Assembly: GCF_000521215.1 (NCBI RefSeq) | Contig: NZ_KI928927.1 | Span: forward strand, 467,258 to 507,558 | Reading direction: 5' to 3' | DNA length: 40,301 nt | Source of the DNA: Labrenzia sp. DG1229 | GTDB taxonomy: Bacteria > Pseudomonadota > Alphaproteobacteria > Rhizobiales > Stappiaceae | Part shown: positions 25,812 to 34,872 of the stretch, piece after piece | How positions within the stretch are numbered: the stretch's first letter is position 1 | Layout of the letters: every line of letters starts with the position of its first letter | Notes under the pieces: generated by a model | Told to the model about the DNA's origin: nothing | What the model saw: the letters and a program-made list of their open reading frames with translations, nothing else | Databases searched by the model: none | Position numbers and translations under genes: made by a program

Positions 25812-25855
25812 TGCAAATCATTTGCATCTGTCAAGCTTGTTGCGAATGATTTGCA
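25812..25855. promoter_or_regulatory. Two Mur-responsive-type boxes upstream of sitA
   Basis: TGCAAATCATTTGCA (25812-25826) and TGCGAATGATTTGCA (25841-25855) are two 15-bp near-palindromes whose centres are 29 bp apart, 45-90 bases before the sitA start. They match the Mur-responsive sequence known from rhizobial sitABCD promoters (TGCRAAT-N-ATTTGCA-like), where Mn-Mur binds both sites. The match is by eye but close over all positions. Confidence 0.85.
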
Positions 25856-25940
25856 TTAAAAGGGTTCGTGTTGACGGAGGCTGGCAAGGGCCGCGGCCGG
25901 TGGAAACCTCAGACCCGGTGGACGTTTTGGTTAGAGTCGC

Positions 25941-26855
25941 TCATAACGCGTAGATGATTTCAGCGGCCCGGACCGCAGCAGAAGCTCGGTTCTCAACGCC
26001 CTGTTTCACAAAGATCTGCTCCAGATGCTTGTTGACGGTGCGCGGCGACAATCCAAGAATTTCGCCGATATCCTTGTTGGACTTGCCTTTTGCGATCCAG
26101 ATCAGCACTTCAGCTTCGCGCCGCGTCAGACCAAACCGGTCCTGGAGAGCCTTGACCTGACCGGCTTCGTCTTCCGTGGTAAGGCGAAAGAGATTCTCGT
26201 CCGGACCAACCCGGCCAAGCGGATGCAGTTGTACTGTCAGGGTCTCCGACAAGCCGAGCACAAAGCTCTTTTGCGGGACTTCGGAGTGTGCTGCCTCACC
26301 AAGCCATTCCCCCAACGCCCTGCCTAAATGCAGGAGACTCGTGTCGCTGTCTCCTGTCTGGCTCAAAAGCGTGTGGATCTGAGGCGTCGACCAGAGGATG
26401 GTTCCTTCAGCTGTCACCGCCACCAGATGGCGACCGGCCGCATCCAGGGCCACATGTGCACTTTGCACCGAGCGGGCGTTCTTCAGATGCACATTGATCC
26501 TGGCCTTCAATTCGTCGACTGCGATCGGCTTGGTGAGGAAGTCGACGCCGCCGGCCTCAAGCGCCCTGACGATGTGTTCGGTTTCCGACAGCCCGGTCAT
26601 GAAGATGACCGGAACATGCTGCAGCACCGGATTGATCTTGATCTTCTTGCATGTCTCGAACCCGTCCAGCCCCGGCATGACCGCATCCATCAATATGGTG
26701 TCGGGAACCACTTTCGAGCAGACCGACAGCGCCGCCTCGCCGCTGGTTGCCACCAGGACAGCGACCCCTGTCTTTTTCAGGGCTTCGGTCACAAACCCGA
26801 GGGTTTCGGGGCTGTCGTCAACCACCAGCACCGTATCGCGGCGATCATCCGTCAT
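25941..26855 (-). CDS. Response regulator with LuxR-type DNA-binding domain
   Basis: A 304-residue regulator. A receiver domain (about 7-125) has acidic D13/D14, phospho-acceptor D57 (TILMDAVMPG), T87 and K109. A middle segment (about 130-235) looks like a PAS-type fold (VTAEGTILWSTPQI). The C-terminal LuxR/NarL helix-turn-helix is at about 241-297 (LTRREAEVLIWIAKGKSNKD, then SPRTVNKHLEQIF). Its start overlaps the kinase stop by 11 bases, so the two form a two-component pair. The divergent urea importer and the palindrome between them are its most likely target. Confidence 0.93.
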   Translation of the reverse strand: MTDDRRDTVLVVDDSPETLGFVTEALKKTGVAVLVATSGEAALSVCSKVVPDTILMDAVMPGLDGFETCKKIKINPVLQHVPVIFMTGLSETEHIVRALEAGGVDFLTKPIAVDELKARINVHLKNARSVQSAHVALDAAGRHLVAVTAEGTILWSTPQIHTLLSQTGDSDTSLLHLGRALGEWLGEAAHSEVPQKSFVLGLSETLTVQLHPLGRVGPDENLFRLTTEDEAGQVKALQDRFGLTRREAEVLIWIAKGKSNKDIGEILGLSPRTVNKHLEQIFVKQGVENRASAAVRAAEIIYAL

Positions 26856-29800
26856 TGGTTTCCAATTCGCTCAATGTGTCCCGGTAAGCGTCGAAATCAA
26901 ACCGGTTGAGATGGCCGTGAAGTGCGTCAACCAGGGGACGATGCTCAGGAGTGCCCGCGAGCTCCGTAAGTTTGGCCTCGATGCCTTCCACATATCCGAT
27001 CTCGGCAAGCGAGATCAGATCGGCAACATGCCTTTGCCCGGGCGACCGGAACCTGGTCACTGCCGGCCTGTCCACGTGACCGGAATTCGGAGTTTCGGTC
27101 CAGGTTAGGCCAAGGCTGTTTTGCAGCAGGTCGAGAAGACGGCCGATGTCGAAAGGCTTTCCAAGCGAGCCGTCGTGCAGCGCCGGACCATCTGGACGCA
27201 GGGACTGGTCGCCAATATTTGCAGACAGCATGATGATCGGTGCAACGTCTTTTCTGTCCCGGAGAGCCCGGGCAAGTTCCCACCCGTTCATTTCCGGCAT
27301 CAGGATATCTATGAGATAGAGATCCGGTTTCAGATCACTGATATTCGCAAGACATATTGAGCCGTCTTCCGCCTCGAGCAGCGTGAAGCCGATCGGCTCC
27401 AGAACCTCGCGCACAAGTGCACGGTGTTCCGGGTTGTCATCCACGACCGCAATTGTCCTGCGGCTGCCCCGGTATCCCCTCACCTGGCGCTCAAGGCGCA
27501 CGGCGTCCACGGGTCGGTCGACGGCCGCCAGCATGAGCCGGACCTCGAAAGAAGCGCCCTGCCCCAGTTCGCTGGTCAGAGCCACGGCACCACCCATCGA
27601 TTCCGTGAGCAGCTTGGTGATCGTCAGTCCGAGACCAAGGCCTGGCGCCTTGCGGCCACTGGCAGCCTTGCTGCGCTCGAAAGGTTCGAAAATCTTCGCC
27701 TGTTCTTCCAGCGCGATGCCCGGGCCGGTATCGGAAACCACGAAACTGGCGACTTGCGAGCGATAACCGACACGGAGCGAGACGCTGCCACTGTCCGTGA
27801 ACTTGATGGCGTTGGACAACAGATTGACCAGGATCTGGCGTAGACGCTTTTCGTCTGTCCGGACAAAGACCGGCAGGTTCCGTGGTTTTTCAAAAGCAAA
27901 CCCAAGTCCTTTTGCGCTTGCCTGCATGCGGAACATGTCGACGATCTGGTCGAGAAATCCATGGATATTGATTTCGTTGGAATAGATCTGCAGCCGACCG
28001 GCCTCAATTCTGGAGATATCCAGCAGGCCATCAATCAGGCCGGACAGGTGCTCTGCACTGCGGCGGATCGTACCGACTGCAGGCCTTCTTGCCTGCGGTA
28101 ACGTTTCGTCTCTCTCCAGGACCTGTGCATAGCCGAGAACCGCATTGAGCGGCGTCCTGAGCTCATGGCTCAGCCCAACGACGTAGCGGCTTTTGGCAAT
28201 GTTGGCCGCTTCGGCGTCTTCCTTTGCCTTCTGGAGTGCCGCATCGGTGACACCGTGTGCGTCGATTTCCTTTTGAAGCAGGGCGTTCTGGCGGGCAGAT
28301 TCTTCTTCGGCGACCTGCCGCGTATCATGGGCCAGCACCAGAAACCAGCAGGCAATACAGGCCACAATTGCAAACACGAAGAAGATCAGCGACACGGTTT
28401 GGGCGATAAGTCCTGTCGGGTCGTCAAGCCGACTCGCGGCCTGGGCGTAGATGATCCAGAGGACAAGGCCTATTCCCGTAACTGAAAGAACTGAGGTCAC
28501 CGCGTAGCGGCCAAGACGGGAACGAAGACTGTCGAGTACCGCGTCTGGCAGGAATACAGCTGCGACGGCCCCGACCTGATGGGTAATACGGGCCTTCGGC
28601 TTGCAGGAATCATGACAACGGGCGTCCAATGAACAGCAAAGCGAGCAGATCGGTGACTGATAGGCGGGACAATAGGCCATGTCTTCCGGTTCGAACGGAT
28701 TTTCGCAAATGGAACAGGCGATATGGGCCCTGTCCTGCCAGTGCGCACGAGGCTTTCGTGCCAGATAGAATTTTCCTTTGGTCGCGAATGCAATGACGGG
28801 CGCCGCGACGAAGGCGACCGCCATCGCCAGAAATGTTGCAAGTGCAGCGGCAATATCGCCGAACAAGCCGAAATGCGCTGCGATGGCCAGTCCGGCGGCG
28901 AGCAGCATGGCCCCTGTTCCTACGGGATTGATGTCAAAAAGATGTGCCCGCTTGAACTCGATACCCGGCGGAGAAAGACCAAGCGGCTTGTTGATGAAAA
29001 GGTCCGCTGAAATTGAAGACAGCCACGCCATTGCAATGATGGAAAAGATGCCAAGCGTTTCTTCCAGAAGCTTGTAGATGCCGAGTTCCATCAAAAATAG
29101 TGCTATACCAACGTTGAACACCAGCCAGACGACGCGTCCGGGGTGTGAATGGGTCAGCCTCGAAAAGAAATTCGACCAGGCAAGCGAGCCGGCATAGGCA
29201 TTCATCACGTTGATCTTGAGCTGTGCGACGACCACGAAAGCCGCCATCAGCAACAGGACGACGGTTTCGCTCGGGATCATGTAGCCGAATGCCACCGCAT
29301 ACATCCGCGATGGCTCGTCTGCGTGTTCGACCGGAACGCCGTGCGAGAGCACGAGCACGGCGAGGAACGATCCGGCGATCATCTTCGGAGCTCCCAGGAT
29401 CACCCAGCCCGGCCCGGCGAGAAACAGGGCCAACCGGTGACGCCGGCCGGCAAAATCCTCCGCAGGAAGGAAGCGCAGGAAATCGACCTGCTCTCCGATC
29501 TGCGCCATCAGCGCAAGAATAACGGCGGTTGCTGCACCGAAACTGACGAGATTGATGTTGTTCCAACTGCCCGGTTCCGAGCGCGGTGCCTGTGTTATCG
29601 GGTCGATTCCGGAAAACGAGAGCCATTGCCCGACCGATTGCCAGTCGGTAAATGCGATGAAAACGAACGGCAGGATGTTCAGGATGATCCAGAATGGTTG
29701 CGTCGCCAGCTGAAACCGGCTGATCCAGGTTACGCCGTGGGTGACCAGTGGAATGACGGCAACCGCGCTGATGATGTAGCCGAGCCAGAGCGGCACGCCG

Positions 29801-30234
29801 AATGCGAATTCCAATGCGCTCGACATGATCGAGGCTTCAATTGCGAAAAGAATGAAGGTGAAACTTGCATAAACAAGCGATGTGATCGTTGAACCGATGT
29901 AACCGAATCCCGCGCCACGCGTCAGCAGGTCAATATCGACGCCATACCGCATCGCGTAGCGGCTGATCGGCAGGCCGACGATCAGCAGCACAAGGCTTCC
30001 GACGAGGATCGCCAAAAATGCATTTGCGGTTCCGTGCGACAGCGTTATCGCACCGCCGATCGCTTCGAGCGCCAGAAAGGAGATGGCCCCTATCGCGGTC
30101 TGGGAGATCGCACGGGAGGAAAACCGGCGCGCCCCCTTGGCCGTGAAACGCAGGGCATAGTCTTCCAGCGTCTGGTTGTTGACCCATTTGTTGTACTGGC
30201 GCCGAATGGGCAGGATGCGCTGACGGGCCGTCAT
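26845..30234 (-). CDS. Hybrid sensor kinase with NCS1-type transporter sensor domain
   Basis: An 1129-residue fusion. Residues about 15-490 form a polytopic NCS1 (purine/cytosine/allantoin permease-like) domain with about 12 membrane segments. Residues 507-544 hold eight cysteines in a zinc-finger-like cluster. Two more membrane segments (about 577-597, 612-634) lead to a HisKA domain with H690 (GLSHELRTPLN), an ATPase domain (N804/N808, DTGPG 835-839, GLGLGL 865-870), a receiver with D976 (YLIDILMPEMNG), and a helical tail (about 1068-1125). A transporter fold fused to a kinase suggests sensing of a solute, perhaps nitrogen-rich. ATG 30234 (MTARQRILPIRRQYNKW) was preferred; the frame to a GTG at 30342 crosses the promoter region. 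Confidence 0.9.
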   Translation of the reverse strand: MTARQRILPIRRQYNKWVNNQTLEDYALRFTAKGARRFSSRAISQTAIGAISFLALEAIGGAITLSHGTANAFLAILVGSLVLLIVGLPISRYAMRYGVDIDLLTRGAGFGYIGSTITSLVYASFTFILFAIEASIMSSALEFAFGVPLWLGYIISAVAVIPLVTHGVTWISRFQLATQPFWIILNILPFVFIAFTDWQSVGQWLSFSGIDPITQAPRSEPGSWNNINLVSFGAATAVILALMAQIGEQVDFLRFLPAEDFAGRRHRLALFLAGPGWVILGAPKMIAGSFLAVLVLSHGVPVEHADEPSRMYAVAFGYMIPSETVVLLLMAAFVVVAQLKINVMNAYAGSLAWSNFFSRLTHSHPGRVVWLVFNVGIALFLMELGIYKLLEETLGIFSIIAMAWLSSISADLFINKPLGLSPPGIEFKRAHLFDINPVGTGAMLLAAGLAIAAHFGLFGDIAAALATFLAMAVAFVAAPVIAFATKGKFYLARKPRAHWQDRAHIACSICENPFEPEDMAYCPAYQSPICSLCCSLDARCHDSCKPKARITHQVGAVAAVFLPDAVLDSLRSRLGRYAVTSVLSVTGIGLVLWIIYAQAASRLDDPTGLIAQTVSLIFFVFAIVACIACWFLVLAHDTRQVAEEESARQNALLQKEIDAHGVTDAALQKAKEDAEAANIAKSRYVVGLSHELRTPLNAVLGYAQVLERDETLPQARRPAVGTIRRSAEHLSGLIDGLLDISRIEAGRLQIYSNEINIHGFLDQIVDMFRMQASAKGLGFAFEKPRNLPVFVRTDEKRLRQILVNLLSNAIKFTDSGSVSLRVGYRSQVASFVVSDTGPGIALEEQAKIFEPFERSKAASGRKAPGLGLGLTITKLLTESMGGAVALTSELGQGASFEVRLMLAAVDRPVDAVRLERQVRGYRGSRRTIAVVDDNPEHRALVREVLEPIGFTLLEAEDGSICLANISDLKPDLYLIDILMPEMNGWELARALRDRKDVAPIIMLSANIGDQSLRPDGPALHDGSLGKPFDIGRLLDLLQNSLGLTWTETPNSGHVDRPAVTRFRSPGQRHVADLISLAEIGYVEGIEAKLTELAGTPEHRPLVDALHGHLNRFDFDAYRDTLSELETNDG

Positions 30235-30392
30235 TTCAGACCCATCGCCCGAATTGACGCCAGTTGCATAAATTTTCGGCAACTCACGGTCAGAATTGCC
30301 CCGTTTTCCAACCTGTATCTCATTGGCTTTCCTGCAGAGCACGATTCATGCCGAACGGCACATACGCCTGCCAGAGTGCGCCGCCGGCGACT

Positions 30393-30408
30393 TACGTCAA
30401 TTGACGTA
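30393..30408. promoter_or_regulatory. 16-bp perfect palindrome in the kinase/urtA divergent promoter
   Basis: TACGTCAATTGACGTA lies 109 bases before urtA and 159 bases before the kinase start, in the middle of the 282-base divergent gap. TAC-to-GTA symmetric sites are common targets of LuxR/FixJ-type regulators, so the response regulator at 25941-26855 is the first candidate. Confidence 0.6.
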
Positions 30409-30516
30409 TGTTGCAGTGCAATGTTTCCGGCGCACGATCTTTCCCCGGTGGCGGCAGTCCTTCCAGCCGCCTTGCACCGGCCGGGAACCGGTGCCTTATC
30501 AAAAAGGGGAACTGGC

Positions 30517-31803
30517 ATGAAAAACACTCTCACAAAACTCGCGCTGGCAGGCCTGATGGCCTCCACGATGATCGGCAGCGCAGCGGCGCAGGAAGACACG
30601 ATCAAGGTCGGCATCCTGCATTCGCTGTCCGGCACGATGGCGATTTCCGAAACCACTTTGAAAGATGCCATGCTGATGCTCATCGAGGAGCAGAACAAGA
30701 AGGGCGGACTTCTGGGCAAAAAACTTGAAGCCGTAGTCGTCGACCCTGCTTCCGACTGGCCTCTCTTTGCGGAAAAAGCACGCGAGCTCATCGAAGTAAA
30801 CGGCGTCGATGCCGTCTTCGGATGCTGGACCTCGGTTTCACGCAAGTCCGTACTGCCGGTGTTCGAAGAGCTGAATTCGCTGCTTTTCTATCCGGTTCAG
30901 TATGAAGGGGAAGAAAGCCAGCGGAACGTCTTTTACACCGGTGCGGCACCGAACCAGCAGGCCATTCCGGCCGTCGACTACCTGATGAACGAGGAAGGCG
31001 TTGAACGCTGGGTCCTGGCCGGAACCGACTACGTCTATCCACGCACGACAAACAAGGTTCTGGAAGCCTACCTTAAGTCCAAGGGTGTCGCCGAAGAAGA
31101 CATCATGATCAACTACACGCCGTTCGGACACTCCGACTGGCAAACGATCGTCTCCGACATCAAGACTTTCGGTTCGGCCGGCAAGAAAACCGCAGTGGTC
31201 TCCACGATCAACGGTGACGCAAACGTTCCCTTCTACAAGGAGCTGGCAAACGCCGGCATCAAGGCGGAAGACATTCCGGTCGTCGCCTTCTCGGTTGGGG
31301 AAGAAGAACTCGCCGGTCTCGACACAGGTCCGCTGGTCGGACACCTCGCCGCCTGGAACTACTTCCAGTCCGCTGATACCGACGCCAATGCCGAGTTCAT
31401 CGACGCCTGGCACGCCTTTATCGGTGACGAAGAGCGGGTGACAAACGATCCGATGGAAGCCCACTTCATCGGTTTCAACATGTGGGTAGAAGCCGTTGAA
31501 AAGGCGGGAACAACCGACCCGGATGCCGTGATCGACTCCATTGTCGGTGTTTCCGTGCCGAACCTGACGGGTGGGTACTCGGCAATGATGCCAAACCACC
31601 ACATCACCAAGCCCGTGCTGATCGGCGAAATCCAGGATGACGGCCAGTTCGAAACAGTTTGGGAAACATCCGGCCTCGTCGTCGGCGATGCCTGGTCCGA
31701 CTACCTGGAAGGGTCCAAGGACCTGATCTCCGACTGGCGTGCTCCGATGTCCTGCGGCAATTTCAACACTGTAACAGGCAAATGCGGAGGCTCCGGATCC
31801 TAA
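30517..31803 (+). CDS. urtA: Urea ABC transporter substrate-binding protein (UrtA)
   Basis: A 428-residue periplasmic binding protein of the amide/urea group. A signal peptide (MKNTLTKLALAGLMASTMIG, cut near AAA-QED, residue 25) precedes the mature part, which starts TIKVGILHSLSGTMAISET. Family stretches include FGCWTSVSRKSVLPVFEE, LLFYPVQYEGEE and the TDYVYPRTTN region. The C-terminal motif with two cysteines (MSCGNFNTVTGKCGG) is typical of UrtA/FmdD-like proteins. ATG 30517 has an AGGGGA ribosome site; the frame is open upstream through the promoter region only by chance. Urea or a short amide is the expected ligand. Confidence 0.95.
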   Translation: MKNTLTKLALAGLMASTMIGSAAAQEDTIKVGILHSLSGTMAISETTLKDAMLMLIEEQNKKGGLLGKKLEAVVVDPASDWPLFAEKARELIEVNGVDAVFGCWTSVSRKSVLPVFEELNSLLFYPVQYEGEESQRNVFYTGAAPNQQAIPAVDYLMNEEGVERWVLAGTDYVYPRTTNKVLEAYLKSKGVAEEDIMINYTPFGHSDWQTIVSDIKTFGSAGKKTAVVSTINGDANVPFYKELANAGIKAEDIPVVAFSVGEEELAGLDTGPLVGHLAAWNYFQSADTDANAEFIDAWHAFIGDEERVTNDPMEAHFIGFNMWVEAVEKAGTTDPDAVIDSIVGVSVPNLTGGYSAMMPNHHITKPVLIGEIQDDGQFETVWETSGLVVGDAWSDYLEGSKDLISDWRAPMSCGNFNTVTGKCGGSGS

Positions 31804-31810
31804 CAGGGAA

Positions 31811-31849
31811 ACCGGTGTCGGGGCGGGTTCGAATGACCCGCCCCTGACC
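31811..31849 (+). terminator. Hairpin after urtA
   Basis: GGGGCGGGT (31820-31828) pairs perfectly with ACCCGCCCC (31836-31844) over a 7-base loop, and flanking ACCGGT copies can extend the stem across a small bulge. It starts eight bases after the urtA stop and has no T-run, so partial termination or message protection is likely. Confidence 0.6.
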
Positions 31850-31879
31850 GGTATTCATCCCGGTCAATCAAACGCGAAC

Positions 31880-31940
31880 CCGGGATCCAGCAGTCGCCGA
31901 CCCGGACTACTGGATCCCGGCTTTCGCAGGGATGACGGGA
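31880..31940. repeat. REP-like palindromic element between urtA and urtB
   Basis: CCGGGATCCAG (31880-31890) pairs with CTGGATCCCGG (31910-31920) and inner AGTC/GACT copies continue the stem. The right half runs into CTTTCGCAGGGATGACGGG. This wording (tggatcccggctttcgc...gggatgacgg) is familiar from dispersed intergenic repeats of rhizobia and relatives. Only one copy is seen in this window. Confidence 0.6.
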
Positions 31941-32010
31941 AACCGGCCGACGACTGTCGCCGGGCAACAATTCCCGAAATTGGAAACAAACAATCAACGC
32001 CGGTGGACCC

Positions 32011-33630
32011 ATGTCCAACTTGAAATCAGTCTTCGTCTTACTCTGCCTCGTTGCCGGTCTGGTGAGCCCGGCGCTTGCCCAAAGCGACACTGCAAGCCTG
32101 CGCTCGCTGGTCGACGCGCTGGCGAAAGGCAAATACGCAGAGACGGAACAGCAGATCGGAGCCCTGGTCGCAACCGGCGACCCGGCAGTTGCGCCGGCGC
32201 TTCAGGCCCTTGGTGCCGGCGACCTTTATTTCCGCAAGTCGGACGCCCAGGTCTTCATTGCGAAAAAGAACGGCAAGCGATTTACCCTTACCGACCCGTT
32301 GACACTGGAAGCCGAAGGCGACGCAGGCAAACGGGAAATCAAGAAGATCAAGGTCAACAACAAGTTGCGCCGGGTAATCCGTGCGGCACTTGGGTCCCTG
32401 ACGCTCATGGCGTCGGACCCGAACGTTCGCGTCGCGGCCGCCGGGGCGATATTCAAGGCGCAGGACCCGGCAGGCATCGACGCACTCGAGACAGCTCTTG
32501 CCGCCGAGACAGATGACAACGTCCGGCTCGCCATGGAACAGGCCCACGCCGCCGCCGTGCTGAATTCCGATCTTGACGAGGCGCAGAAACTTGCAGCCGT
32601 CGAGACGCTCTCGGAGATGGGAAACCGCGAAGCCCTGTCGCTGTTGATCGGCGTCCGGTCCAATTCCGAAGGTGCGGTACGGGACGCGGCGACCCACGCG
32701 GTTGAAAAAATCGAAAAATCCATCGCAGCCTGGAACACGGCACAAAACATCTGGTACGGCGTTTCGCTTGGTTCCGTTCTCCTGCTTGCGGCCATAGGCC
32801 TTGCCATCACCTTCGGCGTGATGGGGGTGATCAACATGGCTCACGGCGAGATGGTGATGATCGGTGCCTACACTACCTTTGTGGTCCAGGAGATTATCCG
32901 CACCTCTGCACCAGGCCTGTTCGACTATTCCCTGTTTATCGCGTTGCCCCTCGCCTTTCTGACTGCGGGTCTGATAGGCATCGCGATCGAACGCGGCGTG
33001 ATCCGCTGGTTATACGGCCGACCGCTGGAAACGCTTCTGGCGACCTGGGGGATCTCCCTGATCCTTCAACAGGCCGTCCGCTCCGTCTTTGGTCCGACCA
33101 ATCGGGAGGTCGGCAATCCGGACTGGATGTCAGGGGCCTTCGAGCTTGGCCAGATGACCATTACCTATAATAGAATGTGGATCGTCGTGTTCGCCCTGCT
33201 GGTGTTTGCCGGCCTCATGCTGGTCCTCAAGAAAACACCCTTCGGCCTCTACACGCGCGCGGTCACCCAAAATCGCCGGATGGCGGCCTCGATGGGTATT
33301 CGCACACCCTGGATCGACGCCCTGACCTTCGGCCTCGGCTCCGGCATTGCCGGCATCGCGGGCGTTGCGCTTTCACAGATCGACAACGTCTCGCCGAACC
33401 TTGGACAGGGCTACATCATCGACAGCTTCATGGTCGTCGTGTTCGGCGGTGTCGGAAACCTGTGGGGCACGCTCGTCGGAGCCATGACACTCGGGGTCGT
33501 CAACAAATTCCTCGAACCCTACGCGGGCGCCGTTCTCGGCAAGATCTTCGTACTGGTGTTCATCATTTTGTTTATTCAAAAGCGTCCAAGGGGTCTCTTC
33601 GCCCTCAAGGGCCGGGCAGTTGAAGCATGA
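32011..33630 (+). CDS. urtB: Urea ABC transporter permease (UrtB)
   Basis: A 539-residue protein. A signal peptide (about 1-24, VFVLLCLVAGLVSPALAQ) and a periplasmic helical-repeat region (about 25-245, rich in HEAT-like alpha pairs) precede a LivH-type permease (about 250-530; GVMGVINMAHGEMVMIGAYT). The long N-terminal extension is typical of UrtB in proteobacteria. It forms the transport channel with UrtC. Its start is 207 bases after urtA, the gap being filled by a hairpin and a repeat; its end overlaps urtC (ATGA). Confidence 0.94.
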   Translation: MSNLKSVFVLLCLVAGLVSPALAQSDTASLRSLVDALAKGKYAETEQQIGALVATGDPAVAPALQALGAGDLYFRKSDAQVFIAKKNGKRFTLTDPLTLEAEGDAGKREIKKIKVNNKLRRVIRAALGSLTLMASDPNVRVAAAGAIFKAQDPAGIDALETALAAETDDNVRLAMEQAHAAAVLNSDLDEAQKLAAVETLSEMGNREALSLLIGVRSNSEGAVRDAATHAVEKIEKSIAAWNTAQNIWYGVSLGSVLLLAAIGLAITFGVMGVINMAHGEMVMIGAYTTFVVQEIIRTSAPGLFDYSLFIALPLAFLTAGLIGIAIERGVIRWLYGRPLETLLATWGISLILQQAVRSVFGPTNREVGNPDWMSGAFELGQMTITYNRMWIVVFALLVFAGLMLVLKKTPFGLYTRAVTQNRRMAASMGIRTPWIDALTFGLGSGIAGIAGVALSQIDNVSPNLGQGYIIDSFMVVVFGGVGNLWGTLVGAMTLGVVNKFLEPYAGAVLGKIFVLVFIILFIQKRPRGLFALKGRAVEA

Positions 33631-34865
33631 TGACCTCCTTTCTGTTTCGCGCCATGGATGCCCGTGCCGGCGTTTTTCTGGCGATTATGGCGGCCGTCAT
33701 CATTCTGGTGCCGGCGGGCAACCTTCTTGTCCCGCACGGATCACCCTTCCACGTGCCGACCTATGCCGTGACCCTGATGGGCAAGTATCTCACCTACGCC
33801 CTGCTGGCCCTGGCGGTGGATCTGGTCTGGGGCTATTGCGGAATTCTATCGCTCGGCCACGCCGCCTTCTTTGCGCTCGGTGGTTATGCGATGGGAATGT
33901 ATCTCATGCGCCAGATCGGCACGCGCGGCGTTTATGGCGATCCGACCCTGCCCGACTTCATGGTCTTTTTGAACTGGCAGGAACTGCCCTGGTATTGGTA
34001 CGGCTTCGACATGTTCTGGTTCGCGGCCCTGATGGTGCTTCTTGTCCCCGGATTGATTGCCTTTGTTTTCGGCTGGTTCGCTTTCCGCTCCCGGGTAACC
34101 GGTGTCTATCTGTCCATCATTACACAAGCCCTCACCTATGCACTGCTGCTTGCCTTTTTCCGGAACGACATGGGGTTCGGCGGCAACAACGGCCTGACGG
34201 ATTTCAAGGATATTCTCGGCTTCGACATTCAGGCAGACACAACCCGGGCCGGCCTGTTTGCAGCCTCCGGCCTGGCGCTGGTTCTTTCGTACATGATCTG
34301 CCGTTCCATTACACGATCCAAGCTTGGCAAGGTTCTGGTTGCGGTGCGCGACGCGGAAAGCCGGATACGCTTTCTGGGGTACCGTGTCGAACACTACAAG
34401 CTGTTCGTCTGGACGCTTTCGGCGATGATGGCAGGTGTTGCGGGCGCCCTTTATGTTCCGCAGGTCGGCATCATCAATCCGGGCGAGTTCGCGCCGGCAA
34501 ACTCCATCGAAGTGGTGATCTGGGTGGCGGTCGGCGGCAGAGGAACACTGGTCGGAGCCGTTTTGGGTGCCGTTCTGGTGAACTTTGCCAAGACCTGGTT
34601 CACCGCGGCACTTCCCGAAATCTGGCTGTTTGCACTCGGAGGACTATTCGTGTTTGTCACGTTGTTCTTGCCCAAGGGAATACTGGGCACCCTGAATGAC
34701 GGTTGGTCAGCCCTGCGTCAACGCAGGAATTCTTCCGGTCAGGAAGACGGGACCGGCGGCCCGCGGCCACAGGCAAAACAGTCTGAAGATGCACCTGCCA
34801 GCACGCCTCCTCCCGTTCCGGCCATGTCCCGAGCCGGTGCTTCACATCCCCAACCGGCGGAGTAA
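33627..34865 (+). CDS. urtC: Urea ABC transporter permease (UrtC)
   Basis: A 412-residue LivM-type permease with about ten hydrophobic segments. Family motifs: YCGILSLGHAAFFALGGYAM, and VRDAESRIRFLGYRVEHYKL on the cytoplasmic loop that meets the ATPases. The last 45 residues form a Pro/Ser/Gln-rich cytoplasmic tail with no known domain. It overlaps urtB by 4 bases and is followed within a few bases by urtD. Confidence 0.94.
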   Translation: MMTSFLFRAMDARAGVFLAIMAAVIILVPAGNLLVPHGSPFHVPTYAVTLMGKYLTYALLALAVDLVWGYCGILSLGHAAFFALGGYAMGMYLMRQIGTRGVYGDPTLPDFMVFLNWQELPWYWYGFDMFWFAALMVLLVPGLIAFVFGWFAFRSRVTGVYLSIITQALTYALLLAFFRNDMGFGGNNGLTDFKDILGFDIQADTTRAGLFAASGLALVLSYMICRSITRSKLGKVLVAVRDAESRIRFLGYRVEHYKLFVWTLSAMMAGVAGALYVPQVGIINPGEFAPANSIEVVIWVAVGGRGTLVGAVLGAVLVNFAKTWFTAALPEIWLFALGGLFVFVTLFLPKGILGTLNDGWSALRQRRNSSGQEDGTGGPRPQAKQSEDAPASTPPPVPAMSRAGASHPQPAE

Positions 34866-34872
34866 GACATTG

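Noticed and set aside
30361..30440. Sigma-54 promoter for urtA
   Set aside because: GG and GC doublets near 30358-30373 have 11 rather than 10 bases between them and poor flanks.
30034..30516. Upstream extension of urtA
   Set aside because: It would cross the divergent promoter and the start of the kinase gene; a signal peptide and ribosome site mark ATG 30517.
33620..34699. Plus-strand frame of 359 codons overlapping urtC
   Set aside because: urtC in the neighbouring frame has the permease motifs and hydrophobic segments; this frame is its shifted shadow.
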